A DNA stretch of 64,000 nucleotides. It comes from Aquatica leii (taxonomy: Eukaryota > Arthropoda > Insecta > Coleoptera > Lampyridae). Made by a program: the position numbers and the translations under genes. Positions 20,838 to 31,600 of this stretch are shown one piece after another (positions within the stretch are counted from its first letter, which is position 1; every line of letters starts with the position of its first letter). The notes under the pieces are model-generated. The model was not told where the DNA came from. It saw nothing but the letters and a program-made list of their open reading frames with translations, and made no database searches. The DNA is taken from the NCBI GenBank assembly GCA_035610365.1, contig CM069432.1:10168001-10232000 (forward strand). Direction: 5' to 3'.

Positions 20838-21060
20838 ACTAGGGCAGCAAAGAAGAGGCAATAACATATATGGAGACGTAAGCAAAAAACAGTCATATTT
20901 AATAAATTTTGCAAACTGAAGAAATAAATTTTGGTACTAAAATAGAAAGTTAGAGCAGCAAAGGAGGGGCGATAACTTATATAGAGACGTAAACAAAGAA
21001 CAGAGACGCATTTAATAAAATTTGTAAACGGAAGAAATATTTTTTGGTACTAGAGTTGAA
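20838..21060 (+). repeat. 110-base tandem duplication in the RTE-like leader
   Basis: Two adjacent copies (about 20838-20950 and 20951-21060) share CAGCAAAG-AGGGGCGATAAC-type starts, a GAGACGTAA block, and a TTTTGGTACTA end, with scattered mismatches. Unit 2 has one full copy and a partial one. Internal leader repeats are common in non-LTR elements. Confidence 0.6.
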
Positions 21061-21314
21061 AATAGAAGAGTACGAGAAAGAAATAATAATAAGATGCAAG
21101 ACATGTTGGAAGAGATGAACAAGAAATTAGATAAAATGGACGCTAGAGAGGAACAAATAGAAAGAAAAATAGATAACTTACAGAAAGAAATCTAAAAAAA
21201 TAAAAAAGAGAATGAACAAATAAAAATAGATAACCAACAACTTAAAAACAAAAATAAAGCATTAATAATTAAGAATAAAAGAACTACAACAAAAAAAATA
21301 AAAAGAAAATAATA

Positions 21315-21554
21315 ATGCATGGAGTAAAAGAAACAAAAAAAAATGAATCGCAGATAAAAAAGAACGTGAAGACGGTACTAAGAGAGATGAATATACCAAT
21401 AGTAATAGAAAAAGAAGTGATAGAGATAAGAAGTGTTGGAAAACAACAAAAAGGAATAAAAGCTAGACCAATTATAATTGAACCAAAAAATATGTCAAAA
21501 AAGATGGAAATATTAAAAGCTACTAACAAACTGAAAAAAACAAAATATATGTAG
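21315..21554 (+). pseudogene. RTE-like ORF1 fragment, unit 1
   Basis: A 79-codon open piece with a Lys/Glu-rich, charged sequence. The core KTVLREMNIPIVIEKEVIEIR followed by VGKQQKG and PIIIEPKNMSKKMEILKATN resembles the C-terminal domain of ORF1 proteins that precede RTE/CR1-like endonucleases. Upstream (21061-21195) a coiled-coil stretch is encoded in another frame. A paralogous piece lies at 23162-23371. Confidence 0.5.
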
Positions 21555-22094
21555 AACAAGATTACTCAAAAACAACACAAGAAAAGAAGAAAGAGCTAAG
21601 AGAAAGTACAACTTGAAACAAATAAGAGAAATGGAAATAGCCAAAGCACAAAGAAATAAAAAACAACTAGCTAAAGATTTCCAGAGAATAGGAAAGAGAA
21701 CAAGTGGTGAGAAAAATTTAAAAAAAAACACGAAAATGCAAGAGTCAAAAAACTAACGAAGCGAAGTAAAGGAATTCACAAAATGATGAAAAAAAACATT
21801 AAACAAGGAAAAAACGTATATAAATGTAAATAGTGTAATTAGCGAGCAGAATAACTGGGAAATAAAGGTAAAACACAAAAAAATTATAAGAAAAATAGTA
21901 AGATAAATAATAAAAACAAAAACAAAAATAAAACTAAAAATAAAAATAAGAAATATATAACTTGAGAAGAGAGAAGCAAAAACTATATGGCGTAGGATTC
22001 ATAATAATAAAGAAGCTAAATGATAAAATAATTTACTCTAAGCCAATAAACGAGTGTGGCCTACCTGAGAATAGAATTAAAACCTTCTAACATA

Positions 22095-24005
22095 TCGTTA
22101 TTAAATGTGTATGCGAAAGAGATCGAAAAATTATCAAAATGTGCTAGAGTACAGAAGGCTTTGCAGAAGCATAACCAAAATAAACTGGAGTAGCTAGACA
22201 TCTTTTTATGAACAAAAATATTGAAAAAATAATAGATACGCACATTAAAGAATGCTTACCAAATAGAAAAATTGTGTGAACTAAACATACATTAGCTGAC
22301 ACACAGATTTGAAAGTTCTTGCAACCAAAAAATTGCACTAAGAGCTGTCTAAGATACAGAGGGAACATTTGATAACACCTCTTTTGACTTCATTAAGAAG
22401 GTTGTCAAAACTCGGTCCGTAGAAGAATCAATCAACGGTGCGATAGCTGGCAGAGAAATTAGAAGCTCACTGGACAATGTAACCAGGAACGTAATTGCTG
22501 CTAAAAATGCTCGCAAGGAGGAATGTTATCGCTTCTATTGTGAAGCTTAGTAGTAGACAATCTTTTACGGGAACTTGACCAGAACAGAATACATGCGCAA
22601 GGGTATGCAGATAATATCACTATATTTATATGTGGCAGGTTCGACAGAGTTGTTTCAAATCTTACGAAAAAAAAACTTGAAAATAGTGAAAATGGACGTG
22701 TGTTTAGATAAAAGTAAATAAATCGTAAACAAGCGCAATGTGGGAAGAGTAAATAAGTGCAAAAGGGTCTGAGTAGCAAAGCGGGCACGCTGTGGATGGA
22801 AAAACAAAATCGTTTTTAATAAATTTTGGTACTCGAATAGAAAGTTAGAGCAGCGAAGGTCAGGCGATAACTTATATCGAGACGTAAACAAAGAACAGAT
22901 GCGCATTTAATCAAATTTGTGTGCAGAAGAAATATCTTTTAGTACTAGAACTGAAAATAGAAGACTGAAAGAAAGAAATAATAACAAGATGCGGGACATG
23001 TTAGTAGAGATGAACCAGAAATTAGATAAAACACACGGAAGAGAGGAAGAAATGGAAAGAAAAATAGATACGTTACATGAAGAAATCCAAAAAGTTAAAA
23101 AAAAAATGACCAAATTAAAATAGATAACCAACAACTTAGAGCAAAAATAGAACAACAAAAATTGAGAATGGAAGAACTAGAAAAAGAAATAAAGAAGAAG
23201 AAAATAGTAATGCATAGAGTAGAGGAAACAGAAGAAGAAATTGAGTTGCAGATAAAAGAGAACTTGAAGACGGTACTAAGGAAAATGAATATACCAACAG
23301 TAATAGAGGAAGAAGTGATGGAGATAAGAAGAGTTGGAAAACAACAAAAAAGTTATACCAATTATAATTGAACTAAAAAATATGGCAAAAAAGATGGAAA
23401 TATGGAAAGCAACTAATAAACTGAAAAGAACCAAAATATATAAAACAAGATTACTCAAAAACAATGCAAGAAAGAGTTAAGAGAATATATAAAAACAATA
23501 AGAAATAAAAGACAACATGCAGTTATTAGGATCGACAAGATGATTATAAATATATATATAATTATAAACCAAGACAAAAAGCACAAAGAAATGAAGAGAA
23601 AAGTGGAGAAAAAGTTTTAAAAAAACACGAAAATGCAAGAGTCAAAAAACTAACAAAATGAAGTAAAGAAATTCACATAATGACGACAAAAACAAGGAAA
23701 AAATGTATATAAATGTAAATAGTGTAAATAGAGAGAAGAATAACTGGGAAATAAAAGTAAAAACAAACAAAAAATAACAAAAATATTAAAGTAAATAATA
23801 AAAATAAAACTAAAAATAAGAAATATATAAAGAAAAAAAATATAATTAAAATTAGTACGTGGAACATAAAAACAATGGAGATGGTAGCAATGAAATTGGA
23901 AGATATAATATAAACATAGCAGCGTTACAAGAACTAGGATAGAAAGGAAATGGAAAAAAAAACATAAATAAATATACATTGATATACTCGGAAACAGAGA
24001 CTCAA
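22095..24005 (+). mobile_element. Chimeric non-LTR unit 2, tandem duplicate of unit 1
   Basis: Repeats the order of unit 1: an I-like reverse transcriptase fragment (22095-22690, with GCTAGAGTACAGAAGGCTTT at both 19988 and 22142), then the RTE-like leader, coiled coil (22917-23123), ORF1 core (23162-23371) and endonuclease start (KISTWNIKTME near 23850). It stops at about 24005 where minus-strand Gypsy-B gag begins. Offsets between matching blocks shrink from about 2150 to 1900 bases because of indels, including the extra 110 bases in unit 1. Confidence 0.65.
23162..23371 (+). pseudogene. RTE-like ORF1 fragment, unit 2
   Basis: Encodes KKIVMHRVEETEEEIELQI and KTVLRKMNIPTVIEEEVMEI, the same core as the unit 1 fragment at 21315-21554 and somewhat longer at the N-terminal side. 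The frame breaks after RVGKQQK. Downstream the RTE endonuclease start (STWNIKTME) is in another frame. Confidence 0.5.
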
Positions 24006-24009
24006 GAAC

Positions 24010-24778
24010 TATATTGCGTATAGAATAGAATTTTTTTCCATTTTTTGCGAATTTTTGTAAAACTTTTCTTCCATTTTTCTAGAATTTTCGGACAATTTTT
24101 CTTGGATATTTTTATTCATCGATTGGAAAATTTCAAATATTTTTGAATTCATTTTAACTGCTTGTAAAGGTGTCACCGACATAAACTATATATAACACTA
24201 ATAAAAAGTTTAAATGCACTACTTTAACGAACTGGAACAGCTACGATTACACTTAACTTAACAGTTATTTACGCAATAAATGTTTTTATTACGGGAGCGA
24301 TATTACTTAATAATATTTACACTAAAATTCGCGAACGATACCCCGAACTGACGCCACTTGTAACAAATTTTATTATTAAAACTAATTTATTTAAACTAGT
24401 AAAAATATTTTTACTTATACTAAAAATATATACACTTTTAAATTAACCGAACTAATTAAATCTAATAATATTTAATAAAAACATTTACAGTATAATTTAC
24501 ATATAGCGCTATCATTGATACGAAGATAAGATAAAGTCACACAATTGTTTACGTTAAAGTCCTGTGAGATTATTTATCTCACACGCGTGAACGACTTATT
24601 TATTGATAATCTTCACAACAGTGCTGTTTTCGCATTACGGAAATAACTGACCTACGATTTGTGTGTTCCGTATTTATACACATTTTGGAAATCCTTCTCC
24701 AGTGTTCCATATCTTTCGGTATACGTTCTAGAAGATGACTAACAACTTCGAGAAGGCTCTTGAGTTTAAGAACGGTTT
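24010..24778 (-). mobile_element. Gypsy-B 5' fragment: LTR, leader and start of gag
   Basis: On the minus strand an LTR (24778 to about 24362) is followed by the candidate primer-binding sequence TGGCGTCAGTTCGGGG and a leader. The gag start follows near 24173 (MSVTPLQAVKMNSKIFEIF), with its coiled-coil repeats (KLSENSRKMEEK). Coding breaks off at about 24030 next to the chimeric non-LTR unit. The LTR retains TTCTCGAAG and TTCTAGAAC motifs, a TATAAATA box and TCAGTT. Confidence 0.8.
24362..24778 (-). repeat. Gypsy-B LTR, minus strand
   Basis: Matches the LTRs at 25946-26392 and 31747-32177 in inverted orientation along nearly its whole length. The promoter core (HSE modules, TATAAATA, TCAGTT) is well preserved. 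Confidence 0.85.
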
Positions 24779-24807
24779 AATATGCAGTTTGTGGTTTTTT
24801 ATAAATA

Positions 24808-25225
24808 TCGTAACGAATATTATTAAAATAATTTATTTATACTAAAAATATGTTCACGGTTATAACTAACCGTACTAATTAAAATTTAAGGATATTTAAC
24901 ACAAACACTTACGCTAATTTTATATAGTATACTCACTAAAAGATGAAGTCCGCGGATAACTTTTATTTATCTAAACACTTACACTTGTTTATATTAAAGT
25001 CACGTACTCCGTATATTTATCTCCACACGCCTTAATTATTTTTTGTAACTTGAATAATGTTCTTAACACTGCCGACTTTGAATTACTAAATTAACTGCCC
25101 TATGGTTTGTTTGTGCCGTATTTATACATTTTGTCCAAAGTTCGACAATTTTTTATATCTCTCGGTGAACGTTCTGGAAATGTACAAAAACCTCGCAAAA
25201 GTTTTCGAATTTGAGAATAATTTCT
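24808..25225 (-). repeat. Second, more diverged Gypsy-B LTR, minus strand
   Basis: Starts after a 30-base linker and aligns with the other Gypsy-B LTRs with many more differences. It has a TATAAATA box but an altered upstream region. Only an LTR is present, so it is a solo LTR or the remains of an older copy. Confidence 0.7.
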
Positions 25226-25261
25226 CCTTCGTTTCATTATTTACATGATTCAGTTTTTTGT

Positions 25262-25597
25262 TTACGGTTTATTGAACAGTTTGTGGTTTTTTATAATTAT
25301 TTGGGTAAAACTTTTTTTTTGACAATTTTTTTTGTTCATTTTCTGAACTCTCAGAGCTAGATATTTTATTTTGGTAATAATCCGCATCGGAACTTTCTTT
25401 ACAAATTTCCTCTGCACTAAACTTGTCGTCGCATCTTCAAATTTCACCATTTCGTTATTATGATCTAACAAAATTCGAGTCCAATTAATACAGCTGAAAT
25501 CGTCAGGATGCATTTTGTCAAAAAATTTAAATTTTTTAATTAATTTCAAATATAGCTTGTAGTAATGTTTTATCAAATCGTGGATTAACGTTAACAT
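25262..25597 (-). pseudogene. Unrecognised coding remnant
   Basis: A 111-codon frame on the minus strand. The first half (HYYKLYLKLIKKFKFFDKM, then HPDDFSCINWTRILLDHNNE) looks protein-like. From about 25437 the adjacent frame reads SAEEICKESSDADYYQ and SSSESSENEQKK, which looks more natural than the open one, so a frameshift is likely. I do not recognise the family. It sits between a Gypsy-B LTR and an RTE-like tail and could be part of an unknown element or a host exon. Confidence 0.3.
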
Positions 25598-25679
25598 ATA
25601 GGTTTTATAGAACTTTTTTTCTTTACTTTAGTTGTAAAATAAGTCACTACAAAAAACCGTTTTTTTAACGAGACCTGTC

Positions 25680-25800
25680 CCTAAAAATCCATTTGAAATA
25701 ATGATGAAAATTTTTTTAAAATCGGATGAATAGCTTCAGCGATTACCTCATACATACAAACTTACAAACTTTACCACTTTATAATATTAGTGTAGATTGA
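25680..25800 (+). repeat. Tail resembling the 3' end of an RTE-type element
   Basis: Contains AAAATCGGATGAATAGCTTC and TTATAATATTAGTGTAGAT, the kind of 3' tail shared by many insect RTE/SINE repeats. No coding part remains. Confidence 0.35.
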
Positions 25801-25945
25801 CGGCATACAGGAAAATTATTCTACGTCTATTTCAAAAATGATTACTTTACTTATGTTTATGAAGTTTGTTAGTTGATTTTCTGTGTGTAATTTTGATTCA
25901 ACCATTTATCTTGTTAACGCCTTTTCTAGTTATTGTAGTTAGTAG

Positions 25946-26392
25946 TGAAACGTTCTCAAATTCAAGAGCCTTCTCAAAGTTGTTATCCATCTTCTAGAAC
26001 GTATACTGAAAGATATGGAACACTCGAGAAGGATTTCCAAAATGTGTATATATACGGAACAAAGAAATCGTAGGTAGGTTATTGCAGTAATGCGAAGACA
26101 GCAGTGTTAAGAAGATTATTCAAGTCTAAATAAATAAGTCGTTAGCGCGTGTTTGTAGATAAATATACGGAGAATAATCTTGTACGTGACTTTAGTGTAA
26201 ACAAGTGTGTGAAGCTATCCGCAGACTTTATCTTATCTTTGTGTAAGTGATATAAATTAGTGTAAGTGTTTTTTATTAAATATTATTAGATTTAATTAGT
26301 TTGGTTAATTTAAAAGTGTACATATTTTTAGTATAAGTAAAAATATTTTTAGTAGGTTAAATAAATTAGTTTTAATAATAAAATTTGGTACA
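25946..26392 (+). repeat. Gypsy-B 5' LTR
   Basis: Begins TGAAACG and ends GGTACA. It carries an HSE module CTTCTAGAAC at 25991-26000 and TATATATA at 26047-26054. The initiator is TAGGTT here instead of TCAGTT. It is preceded by the GTAG target duplication. Confidence 0.92.
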
Positions 26393-26416
26393 AAGTGGTG
26401 TCACGGTGTCGGGTGC
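26393..26416 (+). other. Candidate primer-binding site of Gypsy-B
   Basis: Begins a few bases after the 5' LTR as TGGTGTCACGGTGTCGGG. The minus-strand copy at about 24338-24355 has the less mutated TGGCGTCAGTTCGGGG. TGG at this place fits the complement of a tRNA CCA end; which tRNA is not clear to me. Confidence 0.5.
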
Positions 26417-26616
26417 GCTATTTTTTTTAGTGTAAATACCATTAAGTAATCTAATATCGCTCCCGTAATAAAAACATTGATTGCGTAAATAATTAAAACT
26501 TTAGTTCGCGTGTTTGTTTATAGCATTTAATCTTAGCTGTTTTCGTTAAACCAGTGTCGGGCTTTATTAAAATTTAGTGTATTAATTTTTTCAAATTATT
26601 ATTCGTTGTTAAATGT

Positions 26617-27749
26617 ATGCCGGTGACGCGTTTACAAGCAGTTAAAATGGATTCAAAAATATTTGAAATGTTCGAATCGACGAATAAAAATATGGAAGAA
26701 AATAATAGAAAAATGGGCGAAAATTCACAGAAAATTGAAGAAAAACTGTCGGAAAATTCCAGAAAAATGGAAGAAAAACTCTCCGAACATTCTCAGAAAA
26801 TGGAAGAAAATTCTAGAAAAATAGAAGAAAAATTGTTGGAAAATTCTAGAAGTTTAAAAGAAGAAATACGAACGAGCATTAAAAATGTTCAAGAGGAAAC
26901 CAAAGCAGATATGTTAAACTTGAAAGAAGAAATTTGCGAATCTGTGAGTGAGAAAATAGAAGCAATAGAGGACAAATTAGAAGACAAAATAAAACTGCTT
27001 GAAAAAAGGATGAACTAAATGACTTGTCACGGTGAAGGTAGCGTCACGAGCGAAGATTTAATAATAGACAATCGAGAAGAAAACACTTACAAGTTCAAAG
27101 TTGTACCTCCGAATTTTGATGGTAAAGTTTCATGGTCAACTACAAGCAGTTTGAAGCCGCAGCTACAGCTAATGGTTGGAGCAACAAGCAGAAAGCGACG
27201 TCTCTAATTGTGTCCTTAAGCGGAGAAGCGCTTGGAATCTTACAAACTGTTCCTGACCACTTACAAGAAAATTACGAACTCTTAATTTCACAATTAGAAA
27301 TGAGATATAGAGATGCCTATCTTCAACAAGTGTATTAAGCTCAAATTAAATGTCGGGTGCAGAAAGCTGCCAAAAGTCTTCAAGAGTTTGAAGCTGACAT
27401 CGCCAGATTAACACGGCTTGCGTATCCTACAGCGCCAGATACCTTCTTGGAGCAGTTGGCTATTCAAACTTTTGTAAACGGCCTCCGAGACAACAGAACG
27501 CAGCAGACTCTCCGGTTAGCTCGACCGAAGACATTGGATGACGCTTTGGTGCATGCTTTGGAGTTTGAAGCAGCAAAACAAGCATCGCAACGAGACGGAG
27601 AAGTACTCGCGCAGACACTAGAAAACATCGAGGAGATAGCGCGACGAATACTTCGGGAAAGAGGGCTGACAACTTTGAACTGCGGCGAAATAGGCCATGT
27701 ACGACGGCATTGTACTAAACCTAAGAAGAGGTCAAGAAAAGCGCTATAA
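26617..27749 (+). pseudogene. Gypsy-B gag
   Basis: The ATG at 26617 opens a 133-codon frame that is almost entirely a charged coiled coil with repeats of the type ENSRKMEEKLS. A TAA at 27016-27018 stands where another copy (near 50455) has Gln, so it is a nonsense change. Coding continues (VTSEDLIIDNREENTYKF, then VVPPNFDGKV), shifts near 27130 to WSNKQKATSLIVSLSGEALG, and has a second stop near 27337. The capsid part then runs to 27749 with AKSLQEFEADIARLTRLAYP, and a zinc knuckle NCGEIGHVRRHC that has lost its first Cys. Gag would build the virus-like particle. Confidence 0.85.
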
Positions 27750-27819
27750 AATTTAGAACGAAGCGATCAAAAGAGACAAAAAGTAATCTCATCTAGCCAG
27801 GCTCCGGAGATTACCATCC

Positions 27820-28312
27820 AAATGGCATTGTCTATTGAGCAATTGCATAGCATTTATCTCGATGGCAAGATCAATGAAAGAAGCGTCCAGTTACTGGTTG
27901 ACACGGGAGCGACAAAGACCATCATTCGTCCTGAAATTTTATATTAGAAAACGAGAAGACATCACCAGTAACAGTACGACTTCGAACGGCGACGTGCAAC
28001 AAAATACCTACTAACAAACATGTCAAAGTAACTATTGGTTTAGGAAATGGAGTACTCGACCATCAAGTACTGGTAGCCAACATCACGGAAGAAGTTATCC
28101 TGAGAACGGACGTGATAAAAAAGTATGGGTTCCATTTGGATATGAAGAAGATCGACAATGAAGAAATTCCTTTTCATTTGTCAGAGAAGGCAGTCGTGCG
28201 AGTCAACTCAGATCCTGTAACGTTGAAAAAGAAAACCGTGATAGACCAATGCACGCTAGTATCACTAATTGTGAGATGCGTGAAGTCGCCGAAAAAGTGT
28301 CCATAACATCTA
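27820..28312 (+). pseudogene. Gypsy-B protease and linker
   Basis: SVQLLVDTGATKTIIRPEI near 27885-27940 carries the intact aspartic protease DTGA site. After a frameshift the frame reads NGVLDHQVLVANITEEVILR, the second half of the domain. The stretch 28112-28306 leads into the linker. Relative to the copy at 62419-62796, about 50 residues between SEKA and NSDPVTLKKK are missing here, so this copy has an internal deletion. Confidence 0.8.
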
Positions 28313-29137
28313 TTGGACATTCTTACCACCAAATGCCAAAATCTCAGCCAAGACCAGCTAGCTAAAGTTAAAGTGTTGATCCAAGAGTATAGAGATGTGT
28401 TCGCCCTGGAAAGTGGCTCCAAAGGAGGAACTAACGTGGTGAAACATAAAATTAATACCGGAGACGCTCGGCCGATACGACAACATCCACGCAGACTTCC
28501 TTTGGCGGAAAGAGAGGAAGCCGAACAAATAATTACGGATATGGAGATAGAAGGCGTATTTGAACCTTCAAGTAGCCCATGGGCATCCCCAGTGGTACTC
28601 GTAAAGAAGAAAAATGGATAAAAGAGGTTTTGCGTAGACTACAGGCAGCTAAACGACGTGACCAAAAAGGACAGCTACCCTTTACCCAGAATTGACGATA
28701 CGCTAGACACCCTGTCAGGATTCCAGTGGTTTTCCACGTTAGATTTAAAGGGTGATTACTGACACGTAGAATTAGAACCCAAGGATCGTGAAAAAGTAGC
28801 TTTTACGATCGGAACTGGTTCGTGGCAGTTTACTGTGATGCCCTTCGACCGATGTAACGCTCCTGCAACGTTCAAGCGTTTGATGGAGACTATCTTGCGT
28901 AGATTGTCTTGGAAGACGTGCTTGGTTTATCTGGACGACGTGATCGTGGATGGAAGGTCGTTTAAAAAACACTTGAACAACTTGAAGGAAGTGTTCCAGC
29001 GACTACGTGGGGCTAACCTTAAACTGAACCTAAAGAAGTGCCACGTATTTAAGAAGGAAGTGCAATACCTTGGCCACGTGGTATCTAGAGATGGAGTAAA
29101 GGCTGACCCAGACAAAATCCGAGCAGTGCAAGCGTGA
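28313..29137 (+). pseudogene. Gypsy-B reverse transcriptase
   Basis: One frame runs through 28313-29137 with two nonsense codons (TAA at 28619-28621 and a TGA near 28760). The order is [64 protein letters not shown] (first catalytic Asp) and PFDRCNAPATFKRLM. LVYLDDVIV then has the catalytic YLDD at 28928-28939, followed by KKEVQYLGHVVSRDGV. This is a textbook Ty3/Gypsy polymerase close to its full length. Confidence 0.88.
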
Positions 29138-29720
29138 CCAGGACCAATCGACAAACATCAGGTCCGAAGTTTCTTTGGGTTATGCACCCATTATCGACCA
29201 TTTGTACCAGAATTTGCTAATATTGCCAAACCTTTGACGAAAGTGACGGAAGAAAGAGCAGAATTTAAATGAAATGAAGATTGAGAAAATTCTTTCCATC
29301 AACAAAAACAGGCCCTAGTCACTTCGTCGATTCTAAGTTATCTAAGAGAAGATGGAAATTTTTTTTTGGATACGACGCAAGCAATCTGGCCATAAGCGCG
29401 GTCCTTTCGCAGGTTCTAGATAGACAAAAAAAAAGTTATCGCGTATTATAGCAAGGTTTTGTCAAAGCCAGAAAGAAATTATTGTATGACTAGGAGGTAG
29501 CTGTTAGCAGTCGTCAAGTTCATCGAACATTTCTACAAATATTTGTATGGACGAAAATTTTTACTGAGAACAGAACACGCCGCTTTAAAATGGCTACTGC
29601 AGTTCCGTAACCCAGAAGGACAAATGGCAAGATGGATCAAGAAACTGCAAGAGTATGACTATGACACAGAACACCATGCCGGAAACAGTCATCGGAACGC
29701 TGATGTCTTGTCCAGAAGAC
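29138..29720 (+). pseudogene. Gypsy-B RNase H domain
   Basis: Continues from the reverse transcriptase through stops and shifts. The connection segment reads FFGLCTHYRPFVPEFANIAK. The RNase H start is YDASNLAISAVLSQ near 29370-29410 (catalytic Asp kept). The end is KLQEYDYDTEHHAGNSHRNA followed by DVLSRR, the Gypsy signature. The final part is within the long open frame 29543-30130. Confidence 0.82.
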
Positions 29721-31184
29721 TATGTCCGGCGGACTGCAGCCATTGTTCGCGACTGGAAGAAAAAGTTGAATGCCTCCGGAAAACTGTTATGGTTGATGAT
29801 GAGTGGGAATCTGAACAGTTACGTCGCGAACAAGAAGACGATCCTGAAATAAGACTATTCCTGGACTGGAAAGAGAGCGGCCGACGACCAACCTGGGAAG
29901 AAATGAGTGCTTTGGGCAGAAACATCAAAACGTACTGGGCGCAGTGGGACTCCTTGATAGTAGAAGACGGTCTTCTTAAACGATCCCTAAAAAGTGTCGA
30001 GGGCACGGGAAACAGACTACAGCTGGTAGTGCCGAAGAGCAGGGTGACAGAAGTGTTGAAGCATCTCTACGATGGGACATCTGGAGGACACTTTGGCATT
30101 AAGAAGACGTTGGGTAAAGTGCGAGAATGATTCTATTGGATGTACTGCAAAGAGGACGTCATGAAATGGTGCCGTAAATGCACGGTCTGCGCATCAGGAA
30201 ATGGTTCAACGAGAAAGCGCAAAGCACCCATGACCCATGACCCATGACATCGCAGGGCCGTTCCCAGAATCCGATTCGGGAAATAAATACATCTTGATGG
30301 CGATGGATTATTTCACGAAATGAACCGAGGCTTAAGCCATACTCAATCAAGAAGCAGCTACAATAAAAGAGTTTTTCTGCCGGTTTGGAGTTCCGTTGTA
30401 ATTACACTCCGATCAAGGCCGCAATTTTGAGTCTGGGTTGTTTCAAGAAGTTGGGAATTAAGAAAACTAGGATAACGCCTCTTCATCCTCAATCTGACGG
30501 CATGGTTGAGCGGATGAATTGAACAATGGGCAAGTACTTAACCAAGGTAGTGTCCGAACACCAAAGAGAGTGGGATCAATACTTGCACCTTTTCCTAATG
30601 GCATACCAATCATTCGTTTACGAAAGCACAGGACAAACACCATCCTGTGTGATGCTCGGTTGCGAAATACGATTGCCATGCGACCTTCAATTTGGACGAA
30701 GACCGGAACAAAAAGTTGCTGGATAAGATTACGTCAGCAAGCTGACCAAGAGGCTAGACGAAGTACATGAAAAGGTCCGTAAAAACACACAAATTGCCAG
30801 CGACAGGATAAAAACTAGATATGACAAGGCACAAAATGGTGGGTTTCAACCTGGCAATATAGTCTGGTTGTATAATCCTCAAAGGAGACGTAGGTTGTCG
30901 CTGAAGCTGCACAGGCAATGGGAGGGCCCCTATGAAGTCATGCAGCGTATTTATGACGTCATATATCTCATCCGAAAATCGCCCAGAAGCAAGCCAAAGT
31001 GATCCACGTCGATCGTTTAGCCCCGTTTGCTGGCGTTAACCACAATACGCAAGTTCAGGTCCGAACCAGAGTGATAAGCAGCAAAACCAGGAATCAAACC
31101 GCAGAAATGGAATTCGAGAAGTTTATGAACTTATACGGAGATTCTGGAAAAGCTAGGTTCGCAGTTACCACCGAGGAAGAATAA
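29721..31184 (+). pseudogene. Gypsy-B integrase
   Basis: The zinc-binding domain contains HLYDGTSGGHFGIKK (near 30060) and CRKCTVC (near 30175). The core has HDIAGPFPESDSGNKYIL (first Asp near 30247), HSDQGRNFES (second Asp near 30411) and QSDGMVERMN (Glu near 30510), a D,D,E set that is complete although frames are broken. The C-terminal part has NGGFQPGNIVWLYNPQRRR and WEGPYEV (GPY/F motif) near 30930, then KVIHVDRLAPF. From 30999 the frame is open to a TAA at 31182-31184 and continues in the same frame into the macrodomain. Confidence 0.85.
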
Positions 31185-31600
31185 GACCTGTTCGAGACAC
31201 AAAAAGATTACGCCATCGCACATTGCGTGAGCAAGAATCTTAACATGTCCAGAGGGGTTGCATTCGTGTTTAAAAAGAAGTTTTGTCAGCTAGATGAATT
31301 ACGAAGACAGCAACCGGCAGTTGAAAAAGTTTTATGACTACGTGGTGACAGACGCTTCGTTTTCTATTTAGTCACCAAGGAATACTCACGTACCAAGCCG
31401 TTATACTAAAATCTGTTGCGAACATTACGGAATCTCAAGAAAGAAATGGAGTTCCACCATGTAAAGAAATTGGCAGTACCCAAGCTTGGTTGTGGCTTAG
31501 ATCAACTGAATTGGAGGACAGTTCAAAACATGTTGGAGGTCGTCTTCCGAGGAACAGACGTTCAAGTGTTGGTCTGTTGTTACCAACCAAGAAGAATATC
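31185..31600 (+). pseudogene. TARG1/OARD1-like macrodomain in Gypsy-B
   Basis: In the integrase frame, directly after the TAA at 31182, the sequence reads DLFETQKDYAIAHCVSKNLN, then MSRGVAFVFKKKF, LDELRRQQPAV, RFVFYLVTKEYSRTKPLY, VKKLAVPKLGCGLDQLNW and VQVLVCCYQP. This follows the TARG1/OARD1 branch of macrodomains block by block. The family hydrolyses ADP-ribose esters on Asp/Glu side chains. The Asp in GCGLD (codon 31500-31502) and the Lys residues in VTKEYSRTKP correspond to the family's catalytic positions as I remember them. Nonsense codons at 31335-31337 (TGA) and 31407-31409 (TAA) break it, but there is no frameshift. An ADP-ribose-reversing activity that counters host signalling would be a guess. 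Confidence 0.8.

Larger units (their letters stand above)
19880..22090 (+). mobile_element. Chimeric non-LTR unit 1 (I-like RT fragment plus RTE-like ORF1/EN)
   Basis: The first part (about 19880-20600) is a decayed reverse transcriptase with I-clade features: RVQKALQKHN, DRYQYAYQTHKLCE and a broken AQGYADDITILICGRF in shifted frames near 20430-20480. The second part (about 20750-22000) has a coiled-coil-rich ORF1 (21061-21195, 21315-21554: EMNIPIVIEKEVIEIRSVGK). Then come RTE-type endonuclease blocks (LYGVGFIIIKKLNDKIIYSK, VAYLRIELKP) up to about 22090. Everything is frameshifted. The same two parts follow in the same order at 22095-24005. Confidence 0.65.

Noticed and set aside
23650-23979. 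Hydrophobic Phe-rich frames on the minus strand around 21.3-24.0 kb
   Set aside because: Complement of Lys/Glu/Asn-rich retroelement ORF1 sequence; the Phe/Leu-rich composition is what the opposite strand of A-rich coding gives.
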